NCBI GenBank assembly: GCA_964023275.1
Contig: OZ029923.1
Span: forward strand, 6,262,729 to 6,326,728
Source of the DNA: Norana najaformis
Taxonomy: Eukaryota; Annelida; Clitellata; Crassiclitellata; Hormogastridae
Length of the DNA stretch: 64,000 nt
Direction: 5' to 3'
Within the stretch, counting starts at the first letter, position 1; each line of letters starts with the position of its first letter. The position numbers and the translations under genes are program-made. Shown piece after piece: positions 19,907 to 32,139 of the stretch. The notes beneath the pieces were generated by a model. That model was given only the letters and a program-made list of their open reading frames with translations. It was not told the DNA's origin and ran no database searches.

Positions 19907-22409
19907 CTGAAAATAAACAGCTAATATTTTACAAAACTAGCAACAGCAAGAATGCCAACAAATTAAACAACACATGCAAAGAAATATGTCATCATTTCAA
20001 CACTCACTATACCCTTGACTCTCATAACTAAGATAACACCAATCGACTAATGACAAAGAAACCAGAAAACATTTTCATCTTACCAGTCTGGAGCTTCAGC
20101 TCCTCCATGTTCTTCATCAGCATCTCTGAAAATAAACAGCTAATATTTTACAAAACTAGCAAACGCACGAATGCCAACAAATTAAACAACACATGCAAAG
20201 AAATATGTCATCATTTCAACCCTCACTATACCCTTGACTCTCATAACTAAGATAACACCAATCGACTAATGACAAAGAAACCAGAAAACATTTTCATCTT
20301 ACCAGTCTTGAGCTTCAGCTCCTCCATGTTCTTCATCAGCATCTCTGAAAATAAACAGCTAATATTTTACAAAACTAGCAACAGCAAGAATGCCAACAAA
20401 TTAAACAAAACATGCAAAGAAATATGTCATCGATTTTAACCCTCACTATACCCTTGACTCTCATAACTAAGATAACACCAATCGACTAATGACGAAGAAA
20501 CCAGAAAACATTTTCATCTTACCGTTCTGGAGCTTCAGCTCCTCCATGTTCTTCATCAGCATCTCTGAAAATAAGCAGCTAATATTTTACAAAACTAGCA
20601 ACAGCACGAATGCCAACAAATTAAACAACACATGCAAAGAAATATGTCATCATTTCAACCAGAAAACATTTTCATCTTCCGGTCTCCAGTTTCAATTCTG
20701 CCAGTTCATTTTTTACATGGTCCATTTCTCTTCTAAGGGACTCTGAAAATAAACAGGTCAAATATTTTACAAGACTAGCAAAGTAAAGAACACATGCAAA
20801 GAATTATGTCATCATTTCATCTATCACTATACCCCTGACTCTCAAAACTAAGATAACATCAACTGACTAATGACAAAGAAACCAGAAAACATTTTCATCT
20901 TACCGGTCTGGAGTTTCAGTTCCTCCATCTGCTTCGTCGGGGACTCTGAAAATAAGCAGCTAATATTTTACAAAACTAGCAACAGCACGAATGCCAACAA
21001 ATTAAACAACACATGCAAAGAAATATGTCATCATTTCAACACTCACTATACCCTTGACTCTCATAACTAAGATAACACCAATCGACTAATGACAAAGAAA
21101 CCAGAAAACATTTTCATCTTACCAGTATGGAGCTTCAGCTCCTCCATGTTCTTCATCAGCATCTCTGAAAATAAACAGCTAATATTTTACAAAACTAGCA
21201 ACAGCACGAATGCCAACAAATTAAACAACACATGCAAAGAAATATGTCATCATTTCAACCCTCACTATACCCTTGACTCTCATAACTAAGATAACATCAA
21301 TCGACTAATGACAAAGAAACCAGAAAACATTTTCATCTTACCGTTCTGGAGCTTCAGCTCCTCCATGTTCTTCATCAGCATCTCTGAAAATAAGCAGCTA
21401 ATATTTTACAAAACTAGCAACAGCACGAATGCCAACAAATTAAACAACACAAGCAAAGAAATATGTCATCATTTCAACCAGAAAACATTTCTCCAGTTTC
21501 AATTCTGCCAGTTCATTTTTTACATGGTCCATTTCTCTTCTAAGGGACTCTGAAAATAAACAGGTCAAATATTTTACAAAACTAGCAAAGTAAAGAACAC
21601 ATGCAAAGAATTATGTCATCATTTCATCTATCACTATACCCCTGACTCTCAAAACTAAGATAACATCAACTGACTAATCCCAAAGAAACCAGAAAACATT
21701 TTCATCTCACCATTCTGTTCTTTAAGCTGTTTGATCTCTTCCTTTAGCTTCTCTAAAAATAAATGCCAGCAAAATAAACAACAGAAGCAAAGAAATATAC
21801 CCCAATCTCTTTTGACGAGAATCTAAATACATCTTCAACATTTCAATGCACGTCCCAGTGCACCAAACGATTTAAAACACAATTTTTAGATCGGTTGAAT
21901 AGTCATGTGCACAAAACTTTTGACAGATACTTAATAGGTGCTATTTTAAATGTCTTCATACATACATACATATACACAACTGTGTTAACTCCATCAGCAA
22001 TTGCTAAATAATCACTGTCTCTCATAATACAACAATTTATCAACCAATCAATCAAATTAATTCGATCAATAATCATTCCAAAACTCAAATAAACAAACAA
22101 GAAATTAACAATAATAATTGATTTTGAAATGAATCAAGAACAGAAGTATTCAATCAAAAATTGCTATATCAATCACCTCAACAATCTCGAATTATTTAGT
22201 ACTCAGTGAATGTTTAAACCTAGAATTAGGCATACTAAATGATCTTGGATGTTGAGTCAATTGACTGACTGAAAGGATTGAACAACCTTGATTAGTTAAC
22301 ATATGTTTAGAACAGATAAGGCAGAAACATCTGGAACGATTATAACTCACTTTTCTCAGCCTCAGAATCCGCTTCAGTCTGCAGAAAATTAATTATATTA
22401 GACAAGTAG

Positions 22410-22445
<36 letters not shown>

Positions 22446-22637
22446 GTAATGTAATGTAATATTATATAATATAATATAATAATAATAATAATAGTAATAA
22501 TAATAATGAGCGACCATTATTATAAAGGCGCTACAGAAGTCTCTAGAATAAATTAGATTAAAACCGTATTCGCTGTCGCCTGGCCACTTAGCGAAACACT
22601 TCCATCTGCCTACGAATAGCTAAACTGCTACATAGGG

Positions 22638-22671
<34 letters not shown>

Positions 22672-24396
22672 CTACTTACTTATTTCCACCGAATTTAGGG
22701 AGTTTAGAAAAGTGGCCCGGGAAGTTCTTAAAAGTTGTATGAGCCAACCTCAGTCAGGGACAGACCTAAGGACAGCCCATTTCTATCCACCTCTGTAATC
22801 TCGTACGATAACCGCCTGCCCTTCGTTGAATTCGCGTAGTTTGCCTCTGACTCTCATAACTAAGATAACATCAATCGACTAATGACAAAGAAACCAGAAA
22901 ACATTTGCTTCTTACCGGTCTGGACCTTTAGCTGTTCCATCTTCTTCAACAGGGACTCTGAAAATAAACAGCTAATATTTTACAAAACTAGCAACAGCAC
23001 GAATGCCAACAAATTAAACAACACATGCAAAGAAATCTGTCATCATTTCAACCCTCACTATACCCTTGACTCTCATAACTAAGATAACATCAATCGACTA
23101 ATGACAGAAACCAGAAAACATTTTCATCTTACCGTTCTGGAGCTTCAGATATTTGATCTCTTCTTTTAGCTTCTCTGAAAATAAATGGCAGCAAAGTAAA
23201 CAACACAAGCAAAGAAATATATCCCAATCTCTGTTGACGAGAATCTAAATACATCTTCAACATTTCAATGCACGTCCCAGTGCACCAAACGATTTATTAA
23301 AACACAATTTTTTAGATCGGTTGAATAGTCATGTGCACAATACTTTTGATAGATGCTTAATAGGTGCTATTTTAAATGTTTTCATTCATACATACATGCA
23401 TACATACAACTCTATTAACTCCATCAGCAATTGCTAAATAATCACTGTCTCTCATAATACAACAATTTATCAACCAATCAATCAAATTAATTCGATCAAT
23501 AATCATTCCAAAACTCAAATAAACAAACAAGAAACTAACAATGATAATTGATTTTGAAATGAATCAAGAACAGAAGTATTCAATCAAAAATTGCGATATC
23601 AATCAGCTCAACAAACACGATCATTTAGTACTCAGTAAATGCTTAAACCTAGAATTAGGCATACTAAATGACCTTGGATGTTGAGTCAACTGACTGACTG
23701 AAATGATTGATAGTTAACTTAAGTCTAGAACAGATAAGGCAGAAACATCTGGAACGATTATAACTCACTCTTTTCGCCTTCAGGATCGGCTTCAGCCTGC
23801 AGAAAATTAATTAAATTAGACAAGTAGGTAATAATAAAAACAATAATAATAATATAATGTAATATAATAATAATGTAATATAATTAATATAATATAATAA
23901 TAATATAATTAACATAAGAATAATAATAGTAATAATAATAATAATGAGCGACCATTATTAAAAAGGCGCTACAGAAGCCTCTAGAATAAATTAGATTAAA
24001 ACCGTATTCGCTGTCGTCTGGCCACCTAGCGAAACACTTCCATCTGCCTACGAATAGCTAAACTGCTACATAGGGTTTTATTTAGTTACTTACTTACTTA
24101 CTTACTTACCTACTTACTTACTTATTACCACCGAATTTAGGGGAGTTTAGAAAAGTGGCCCGGGAAGTGCTTAAAAGTTGTATGAGCCAACCTCAGTCAG
24201 GGACAGACCTAAGGACAGCCCATTTCTATCCACCTCTGTAATCTCGTACGATAACCGCCTGCCCTTCGTTGAATTCGCGTAGTTTGCCTCTGACTCTCAT
24301 AACTAAGATAACAATTGACTAATGACAAAGTAACCTGAAAACATTTCATCTTACCGTTTTCGATCTTCAGCGATTCCATCTCCTTCTTAAGGGACT
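19865..24396 (-). CDS. tandem array of about 15 coiled-coil micro-exons (gene model, partial)
   Basis: Units of about 219 bp each contain one micro-exon between a polypyrimidine acceptor (tttattttcag) and a GTAAG donor. Eleven exons are 42 nt, phase 1 in and 1 out, coding 14 residues of the type MLMKNMEELKLQT or KLKEEIKQLKEQN. Hydrophobic residues recur at 3-4 spacing (positions 3, 7, 10, 14), so each exon adds exactly two heptads. One exon is 63 nt (three heptads), one related copy is truncated, and two 28-nt exons (phase 0 in, 1 out) are entry exons. Two blocks (about 21.7-22.9 and 23.1-24.3 kb) are duplicates of each other. The array lies directly upstream of the PARP cassettes on the same strand. 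The upstream 5' exons and start codon were not found. The exon structure is seen; its place in the PARP gene is inferred. Confidence 0.68.
20084..20125 (-). CDS. coiled-coil micro-exon 2 (42 nt)
   Basis: Encodes (E)MLMKNMEELKLQT, phase 1-1, with consensus acceptor and GTAAG donor. Confidence 0.6.
20303..20344 (-). CDS. coiled-coil micro-exon 3 (42 nt)
   Basis: Encodes (E)MLMKNMEELKLKT, the same as micro-exon 1. Confidence 0.6.
20523..20564 (-). CDS. coiled-coil micro-exon 4 (42 nt)
   Basis: Encodes (E)MLMKNMEELKLQN, phase 1-1. Confidence 0.6.
20680..20742 (-). pseudogene. coiled-coil micro-exon 5 (63 nt), donor lost
   Basis: Open for 21 codons (SLRREMDHVKNELAELKLET), i.e. three heptads. 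Where sisters have accG/GTAAG this copy has accggaag, so the GT donor is missing. The preceding intron segment is also shortened on that side. Confidence 0.5.
20904..20945 (-). CDS. coiled-coil micro-exon 6 (42 nt)
   Basis: Encodes (E)SPTKQMEELKLQT, a more diverged member with an intact acceptor and donor. Confidence 0.6.
21123..21164 (-). CDS. coiled-coil micro-exon 7 (42 nt)
   Basis: Encodes (E)MLMKNMEELKLHT, phase 1-1. Confidence 0.6.
21342..21383 (-). CDS. coiled-coil micro-exon 8 (42 nt)
   Basis: Encodes (E)MLMKNMEELKLQN, phase 1-1. Confidence 0.6.
21491..21549 (-). pseudogene. micro-exon 9, truncated copy of the 63-nt type
   Basis: Same start as micro-exon 5 (SLRREMDHVKNELAE) but the last codon and the whole donor are deleted; it runs straight into the next intron remnant. 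Confidence 0.5.
21711..21752 (-). CDS. coiled-coil micro-exon 10 (42 nt)
   Basis: Encodes (E)KLKEEIKQLKEQN with a GTGAGA donor. It is the most zipper-like member. Its partner in the duplicated block is at 23133-23174. Confidence 0.62.
22351..22378 (-). CDS. 28-nt acidic entry exon, copy 1
   Basis: Acceptor ttttctgcag and donor GTGAGT. Encodes TEADSEAEK plus one base, phase 0 in and phase 1 out. It cannot follow a phase-1 micro-exon in frame, so it is probably joined from an upstream phase-0 exon. Confidence 0.5.
22405..22507. repeat. (TAA)n microsatellite
   Basis: An imperfect TAA/TAATA tract immediately upstream of the 28-nt exon; a related tract at about 23829-23945 precedes its duplicate. 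Confidence 0.85.
22640..22682. repeat. (TTAC)n microsatellite
   Basis: A run of cttactta units, duplicated with the block at about 24083-24124. Confidence 0.8.
22916..22957 (-). CDS. coiled-coil micro-exon 12 (42 nt)
   Basis: Encodes (E)SLLKKMEQLKVQT, phase 1-1, consensus splice sites. Confidence 0.6.
23133..23174 (-). CDS. coiled-coil micro-exon 13 (42 nt)
   Basis: Encodes (E)KLKEEIKYLKLQN, phase 1-1; a hybrid of the zipper-like start and the KLQN end of other members. Confidence 0.6.
23769..23796 (-). CDS. 28-nt acidic entry exon, copy 2
   Basis: Encodes AEADPEGEK plus one base, phase 0 in and phase 1 out, in the older duplicate of the block containing 22351-22378. Confidence 0.5.
24355..24396 (-). 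CDS. coiled-coil micro-exon 15 (42 nt)
   Basis: Encodes (E)SLKKEMESLKIEN, phase 1-1. It is the most upstream micro-exon found. Confidence 0.58.
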
Positions 24397-24580
24397 CTGA
24401 AAATAAACAAGGAACTGACCTTGTGTCTATTTAGGGTAAATTATTTAATTCAATTAATACGTACATTAAATTGTGATGTGAAATAAAGTCGAGTTAGTGA
24501 GCAGCCTGTTTAGCTCTGGAATGTTCATAAGCAGCGATGACCAACCAACCGAGTAGAACGATACACAGTAGAAGACAGAA

Positions 24581-24666
24581 CAGTGGCGGATTTAGCTGTA
24601 GGCGCGGGTGCGCCCTTCTGGAAATGCCCTTGCCTCCGCTTGTAAGCAATCTTGGATCCGCCACTG
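24581..24666. mobile_element. 86-bp MITE with hAT-like ends
   Basis: The left end cagtggcggattta and right end ggatccgccactg form imperfect terminal inverted repeats. They are flanked by agacagaa and tgacagag, an 8-bp target-site duplication matching at 6 of 8 positions. CAGTGGCGGAT-type ends with 8-bp duplications are usual for non-autonomous hAT elements. Confidence 0.6.
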
Positions 24667-25139
24667 TGACAGAGCATCGAAACAGGCTGACACAGTACTT
24701 CATTGCACTTGTAAAGATATTACAGAAACAGCTCACTTTGTTTCTAATTAAGTTCACAGGAATAGCGCAAAAGTAGCCAGATAAACAGCTACAAATATAT
24801 ACAAGTTTCAAATTAACAACAACTCATTACATTATGAGGATGATGTTGACGATGATAATGATGATGATGTTGATAATGATGAAGATAATCATAATAAAAG
24901 TAATATTAATAATATTAATATTAATAATAACGAGATATAGCAGTCTCGTGTTAAAAAAGCTTACTTACTAGTTTACTGGCAGGTCCACACGAGAAGAACG
25001 CGAAGAAGAAGAAGAAGAAGAACAAGAAGAACAAGAAGAAGAAAGGATCCGCTTAGACAAATAGGCAGCCTAGTGACTGAAATACAGTTAGATACAACTT
25101 TACTATGACAAACAATTGCATACGTGAAGGTCTTCCAGT

Positions 25140-25409
25140 CTACTTTACTTCGAAGCTAATTAAGTATTCCGGATAGCAGTGACAGTCATGAAAAATAATG
25201 AAGAACGCCTCGGGCTCATCGGGTCCACTGCACACTGAATCGTATCTTTTCAGGCCGTCCTTCATCATTGGTGGTTCCTTCATCCCTTCCTCTCCTACAG
25301 TGTACCTTCCTGTTAGTACCCGATATTGAAACATTCGCTGAATCCCAACAGCGTCTGGTTTGGCGAATTGTTTTTGTGCTGAGTAGTAAGGATCCCTAGC
25401 GAAGTAAAC
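25140..25409 (-). pseudogene. truncated PARP catalytic exon C
   Basis: From VYFARDPYYSAQKQFAKPD through YRVLTGRYTVGEEGMKEPPM, VCSGPDEPEAFF and YPEYLISFEVK to a stop at 25140. The first part of the exon, including the glycine-rich KYG segment and the acceptor, is replaced at 25410 by unrelated sequence, and no A or B exon lies nearby upstream. It lies 5' of the micro-exon array in transcription order, so it cannot be used as the array's terminal exon. Confidence 0.6.
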
Positions 25410-25955
25410 GATATGTTTTGTAGGTTTCGCACTAAGGCCGGTATTGCTGCATAAAATGACTCAAAAGTTTCATCTTCTCCCCGGTCTCGTTTATTAGAAA
25501 TGTGTCTTTCTTGTGTTTCATTAATCTCTCCGACTGCAAACTCCTCGAATTTTTCTATAATTTCTTCAATTGTTCTGTTCTGCTGTTCTCAGTTTTGGAC
25601 AAGTTATTAGTCAGTAAAACAGAAACCAACATAGAAGTCGATTTTAAGAAAAACTGAAAAATACCGAAAACCAAAAAGAAAACGTATAGTCGGTATACAC
25701 AGAATGCAAATCCCAAAATTATACTTTCTTCCAGAAATATTATTTCTTGTTCACTGAACACATATATATACGTTAACGTTATTGAAGGTTTTGAAGTTGA
25801 CTGATACAAGTGTGCCCCAGTAATCTTTCCATCTCAACGCTACACTAGAGTAAATGCCCCAAGTTGTGGCGTCATGCATTGTAAAGGGCTATAAAGACAA
25901 AAGTCCATTCCATTGGTGGGAAAATACCAATAAAAATTTGTAAATGTGGGCCAGG
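25410..25955. other. retroelement-derived spacer
   Basis: No gene is seen. A stretch near 25610-25655 (cagtaaaacagaaaccaacatagaagtcgattttaag) recurs near 26065-26105 within the Ty3-type remnant, so this spacer is probably part of the same degraded insertion. Confidence 0.35.
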
Positions 25956-25958
25956 TCG

Positions 25959-26603
25959 CTAGGTCGTATTTGTCAATTCCGCCGACATCTGCGGCAAGTG
26001 AGGGAGTGTTGGCGGAATGTGCTTTGTCTCCTCGTATGACTGTTCAACAGACGTTCTCAAAGTCAGTAAAACAGAAACCAACATAGAAGTCGATTTTAAG
26101 ACACATGTTTGAAATTTCCTCAAATAACTAGACTCTGCATTTAGTTGGACATGCCAATACCCGGATGCTAAGTCAGCTTCTGTGTATTTAGTTGGACATG
26201 CCAATACCCGGATACTAAGTTAGCCTTCGAAAAGAGTTTCGATTGGCTCAGTTCGTACAGGGTGTCTTCTAAAGTTAGCAACAAATATCTCTTGCTGCTG
26301 GGCCTTGTTCAGTTCCTTTGGGTCAATACAAATGCGTAATTTTCCTGATTTCTTTTTCACAATCACAGTTTGATTGACCCATGGTATAGGTTTGTTTACT
26401 TGGGTTATAACACCCATTCGAGTCATGCGATATAATTCTAGTTTCACCCGATCCGTATTGCAAGAAATATCCTTCAAGGAGGCATGACAACAGGATGAAT
26501 AGGTGCTGACGAAACGCCTCCCTGTCCAGCAACTTCCACCCTCTGAATTAATTTGAAAGATTGGTAAAGCTGCAAACCAGGAATAGTATGGTGTATAATG
26601 CAA
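25959..26603 (-). mobile_element. degraded Ty3/gypsy-type reverse transcriptase fragment
   Basis: The minus strand encodes ELYRMTRMGVITQVNKPIPW, then VKKKSGKLRICIDPKELNKA, the N-terminal block of Ty3/gypsy reverse transcriptase. Further downstream, in another frame, it encodes YTEADLASGYWHVQLNAESS and FQTC, the next block. The stretch between them is scrambled and a segment of about 43 bp (ggacatgccaatacccgg..) is tandemly duplicated. No protease, integrase or long terminal repeats were found, so this is a dead internal fragment. Confidence 0.72.
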
Positions 26604-26847
26604 TATGTTCTGCAGGATGACTGATTGTTACTAGATTATACTCCAAGCCAGGACATTTTTTTATATTTATAACTTACACACTATCTCACCGAAATATTAA
26701 ATCCTGTGCAGTACTCACTGAACGTCTGTGCTTCTGGGTAGTCCATGACAGCACAACATAAAAACAGTGGTAATTATACTTAGTTCAACATAAAATTGCA
26801 AAACTAAGAAACCTAAATAATGTCAACTGTCAGCACAATCATCGAGG

Positions 26848-27072
26848 CTAGTCATCGTCAAACGAAACATCATCAGTGACAAGACCTCCATTAGCGTCGC
26901 TCGGTAAATCGTTTTCTGTATCACTGTCCTCGCGACCATCATCGATTTCAACATTATCTAGCTCCGCTACATCGCTACTGTCATCACACTCTACATTATC
27001 ATCATTGTCATCATATTCAATCCATTCTGATATCAATTTACTAGCATTTGCAACAGATAACCTTCGAGACAT
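26848..27072 (-). CDS. short acidic ORF, possible transposase N-terminus
   Basis: A 74-codon ORF starting MSRRLSVANASKLISEW followed by an Asp/Glu/Asn-rich stretch and ending VTDDVSFDDD. A basic start plus a long acidic region is seen at the N-terminus of some piggyBac-type transposases, but no catalytic domain follows and no terminal repeats were found. It may instead be an orphan exon or chance. Confidence 0.22.
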   Translation of the reverse strand: MSRRLSVANASKLISEWIEYDDNDDNVECDDSSDVAELDNVEIDDGREDSDTENDLPSDANGGLVTDDVSFDDD

Positions 27073-27229
27073 CTTACCACTAATTATCAACAAAATGGCC
27101 AAGTCAGTCACGTGACCATCCAAGTCAGTCACGTGACCATGCATCAAAAATAAGTAAGAAAAAAATATAAAATTAAGCAAATTTCTTCTAGGAACAGATG
27201 CACCAAAGCTATAAAACAATGCAGCACAA

Positions 27230-29040
27230 ATACTGAGCGAAAAGAATGAAAACTATTTATTCGCATCCATCACCCAAACGGCTGGCCTTAGGAAACGATG
27301 ATAATGATTACGCATAAATGATTGGGCATAAAATATTGTTCAGTGACGGTAATACATTTTATCGACTGTTGTAAAATTCAACAATGCGGTGTCCATTCAA
27401 CAAAAATAAATAATCAATAGTAATGTCTAATAAAAATTATATTAATTGGTGTAGTTAATTAAAACGTAAGTATTAGTATAATAGGCCTAATCTAATCCGT
27501 TCGTTGTATCGGCCTGCATTTTAAACAAATGGCGTATTTGACGATGATTTCTTTCTATGTCCTAACTGTATGGAGTAGGTCTAACCCGTGCTGTATTACC
27601 AAAAAGTAAAAACTCAAGTCAAAATGTAAAGCAGACTGCAAAATCAACGGTCTTGTGTTTATCAATCCATAAAACTTTAAAATCTGTCTATCAGTACGTC
27701 TTTGTCATCAGGCAGCATGCTCATTCCTATGGCATCAAGGTCCTGGTGTCAGCCAAGATGCCCAGGTTCCTGGCATGCAGTTTATTTGGCCCAATAGTTA
27801 TAAAGAAAGAATTGTTGTGCTGTATTCTGATGATCGTGCATGAATCCCATAGTGTATATTCCACACCAGGTACTTACCTTTACATTCCATTACATACATA
27901 CATAGGCCCTACATACTTACATACATACACGCATGTATACATATATACAGACTTGGTATTCACTTGCAGACAGATATTTTTGATAGGCAAACAAGCTTCC
28001 ATAAAAGCCAGATGTTATATACTTTTGTTCAGTGTTGTTTTTGTATGAACTGTTAGCAGCCGTTTGGCCCTGGCAGTTCGATCAAGAACAATCTCGTTTA
28101 TCCTGTGATTCACGTCAGCTAATCACGATGCATACGGGTCTGGCTGCATACGGGTCTGGGCTGAAAAACGACTGCCTTTCGAGTACTCGTAGGAATTCGC
28201 TGCCAGATGAAGACAGACAGACACACACAGATAGGCACACAGACAGACACACACAGACAGACAGACAAACACACAGACAGACACAGACAGACACACACAC
28301 ACAGACAGGCAGACATCAGGCATACGGTTTTGAGAAGCAGACCATAATTAAAATGGAAAAGCATGCCATTTGAGTCTGTTTTGCATTGGCTGGGTTGGTC
28401 ACGACAGCCACATTAAACCTCGTCTTATGTTTAGCTTCGGCCTTACAGCATTGTGTCCCGGTTATAAATCGCCCACGTTAACTTCCTCAATATTGCACAC
28501 TAGTGGCCTTCAGTTACACGAGGTCAGAGAATCGGGTGACAACATTACACAGCTGTAACTTCCTGCAACAACTGTCAAGGATTCTCTGTTTCGAATGGGC
28601 GCAGCAGGATGCATTGGAGCTGCCCCAGTTTTTATACTCTTAGTTACTTCGTTTCAACTCAATAGCCTCAAACTGTAGCAAGCTGAGGCAGTGTCTACCG
28701 AATCTTTTCGACTTGATTTCAACTTGAATTCGGCGTCTTGCTTTTGCGTTTTGTTTATTCAACATTGTCGCAAAATGGAATAAATTTAGCAAGGAATAAT
28801 AAATTTATGCGTTAGAAGAACTACGGACGCGGATGCAGTGCTACATAAAAGCAGCATTCTAATTACAGTTGCAATTATAGGCCTAATGGTTCTTTGTTCT
28901 TAATCGACACTGACAACGCGCGGCATAATATGAGATTGCGTTTGACACAGTTGACCGGTTTGTAACTACAGTAGCAAAGGTCGATACGGTACTGAATTCT
29001 ATTCTATTCTATTCCATTCTATCCTATTTAAAAAGACCAC
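27230..29040. other. no supported gene; microsatellite inside
   Basis: Only weak ORFs without splice or domain support occur. A CAGA/CA-rich microsatellite lies at 28214-28316, and tcttattctattc-type runs at about 28998-29030. The end of this stretch is the presumed promoter/5' UTR of the membrane-protein gene at 29046. Confidence 0.4.
28214..28316. repeat. (CAGA)n/(CA)n microsatellite
   Basis: A run of cagacagacacacacagacag units. Related tracts lie at 32938-33008 and 55170-55245. Confidence 0.85.
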
Positions 29041-29045
29041 ACAGT

Positions 29046-30878
<1,833 letters not shown>

Positions 30879-31005
30879 CGCTGAGAGTACGGATTCGAAC
30901 CTCGCCTGAGACGGTTAATGTGTAGGGACCTTTAGCAAGTTCTTCACTCACAATTGCTTCGTGCCTCAGATTCAGATTTAATGACCTTATGCACATACTA
31001 AATGC

Positions 31006-31038
<33 letters not shown>

Positions 31039-31484
31039 TAATAATAATAATAATAATATAATAATAATAATAATAATAAAAGCTTGAAGAGATAGTTTCT
31101 GCTCCATTATTCCTTTGCGAAGTACGATTAGTATTTGGCATTTTGCAGCGTTGGGAAGACTTAGCTAATGGCAGGAGGTAGATGTAATTTAATGTAAAGA
31201 AGACAGCTTTATACACCGAAGCTCAACACTTGATAAATTTCAAGTGATTTTAATGCAATGCAACATTTTATGTCGTTATGTGAACTAATTTGAAGTAATA
31301 CAACGTTAATCGATTATGTAAATGAGAGTTTGTGTCTGAGGATACTGTAAAATAGCCTGAACCAATGAAAGAAAGTTTCTCCTATTTCCCTGAGCAACTC
31401 GCACTCTGGTTTTCCGGCGTTTAAAGAATCCTCTAGCAGACTGGGAATTTTGTGGAGAGAGGGCACTCCTAGCAACGCTTCCCG

Positions 31485-31665
31485 ATCGTGGCTTATTTCA
31501 GAGATTTAAATCTCGGGCTAGAACGGTCTGTACCCGGGGACCTTAACTAGTGTGGCGCCCATTCAAACGGGCAGCGGTGGTGAAGGATCTCATCCGATAT
31601 ATTGAAACATGAGCAGGGTCGAGGCCATACGGTCGCTATATAAAACCTATTCATTTACAGTTACA
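31485..31665 (+). repeat. SINE-2 copy
   Basis: Body with cgggctagaacggtctgtac, ggcgcccattcaaacgggcag and gcagggtcgaggccatacgg, as in the copy at 19420-19680. Confidence 0.68.
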
Positions 31666-31924
31666 TTTACAGTTAGCAAAACATATTAGGAACAGGGACA
31701 ATATGGATTCGGATGCTCTAGCTGATGACAGGATCCAGGTCAGCGGAAAGCCCACCGGCTGCTATCCACACAGAAGAAAATCCAGGGACATTTGCAGGAC
31801 ACAGGCCTGCCATAAGAATAATATGCCTAACACCTAGGCCAAAGTCCAGACCTATAAACCACACCTAAGCATAGGCCTTTGCTCTGTTCCTCAGGAGGCC
31901 TGTTCTTATACCGACAGTGGATAT

Positions 31925-32085
31925 TTTTCATCGATTTGAACTCGGTCTAGCACAGTCCGTACATGGGGCTCTAACGGTTGGCGTGGCATCCATTGAAGCT
32001 GACAGCCATGATGAAGTATCTCCCGATCAATTCATTGAACAATAAGCAGGGTCGCTATAGAAAAACGTGTACATTTACATTTATC
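31925..32085 (+). repeat. SINE-2 copy, diverged
   Basis: Body with ctcggtctagcacagtccgtac, tggcgtggcatccattgaagc and caataagcagggtcgctatag. It lies directly before the LINE end. Confidence 0.55.
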
Positions 32086-32139
32086 TGCTGCACATTATCA
32101 GCACACAGGCCTGGCCTAAAAGAAACGGACATCTTCGTC

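Larger units (their letters stand above)
21780..24300. repeat. segmental duplication inside the micro-exon array
   Basis: About 1.1 kb starting near 21780 (ctcttttgacgagaatctaa..) is repeated near 23225 with the same landmarks in order: the acgtcccagtgcaccaaacg motif, the 28-nt exon, the TAA tract, the tRNA-free cttac tract and the ctgtaatctcgtacgataac motif. The copies are clearly diverged by small indels, so this is older than the 3.2-kb PARP duplication. Confidence 0.75.

Noticed and set aside
19831..21553. Plus-strand repeated ORFs (TKKPENIFILP.. and similar, 66 codons each)
   Set aside because: They run across the introns and splice sites of the minus-strand micro-exons; the conserved unit is explained by the exon-intron repeat.
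19865..21752. CRISPR-like array
   Set aside because: The 219-bp units have no constant short repeat with unique spacers, and the conserved core is a spliced coding exon in an animal genome.
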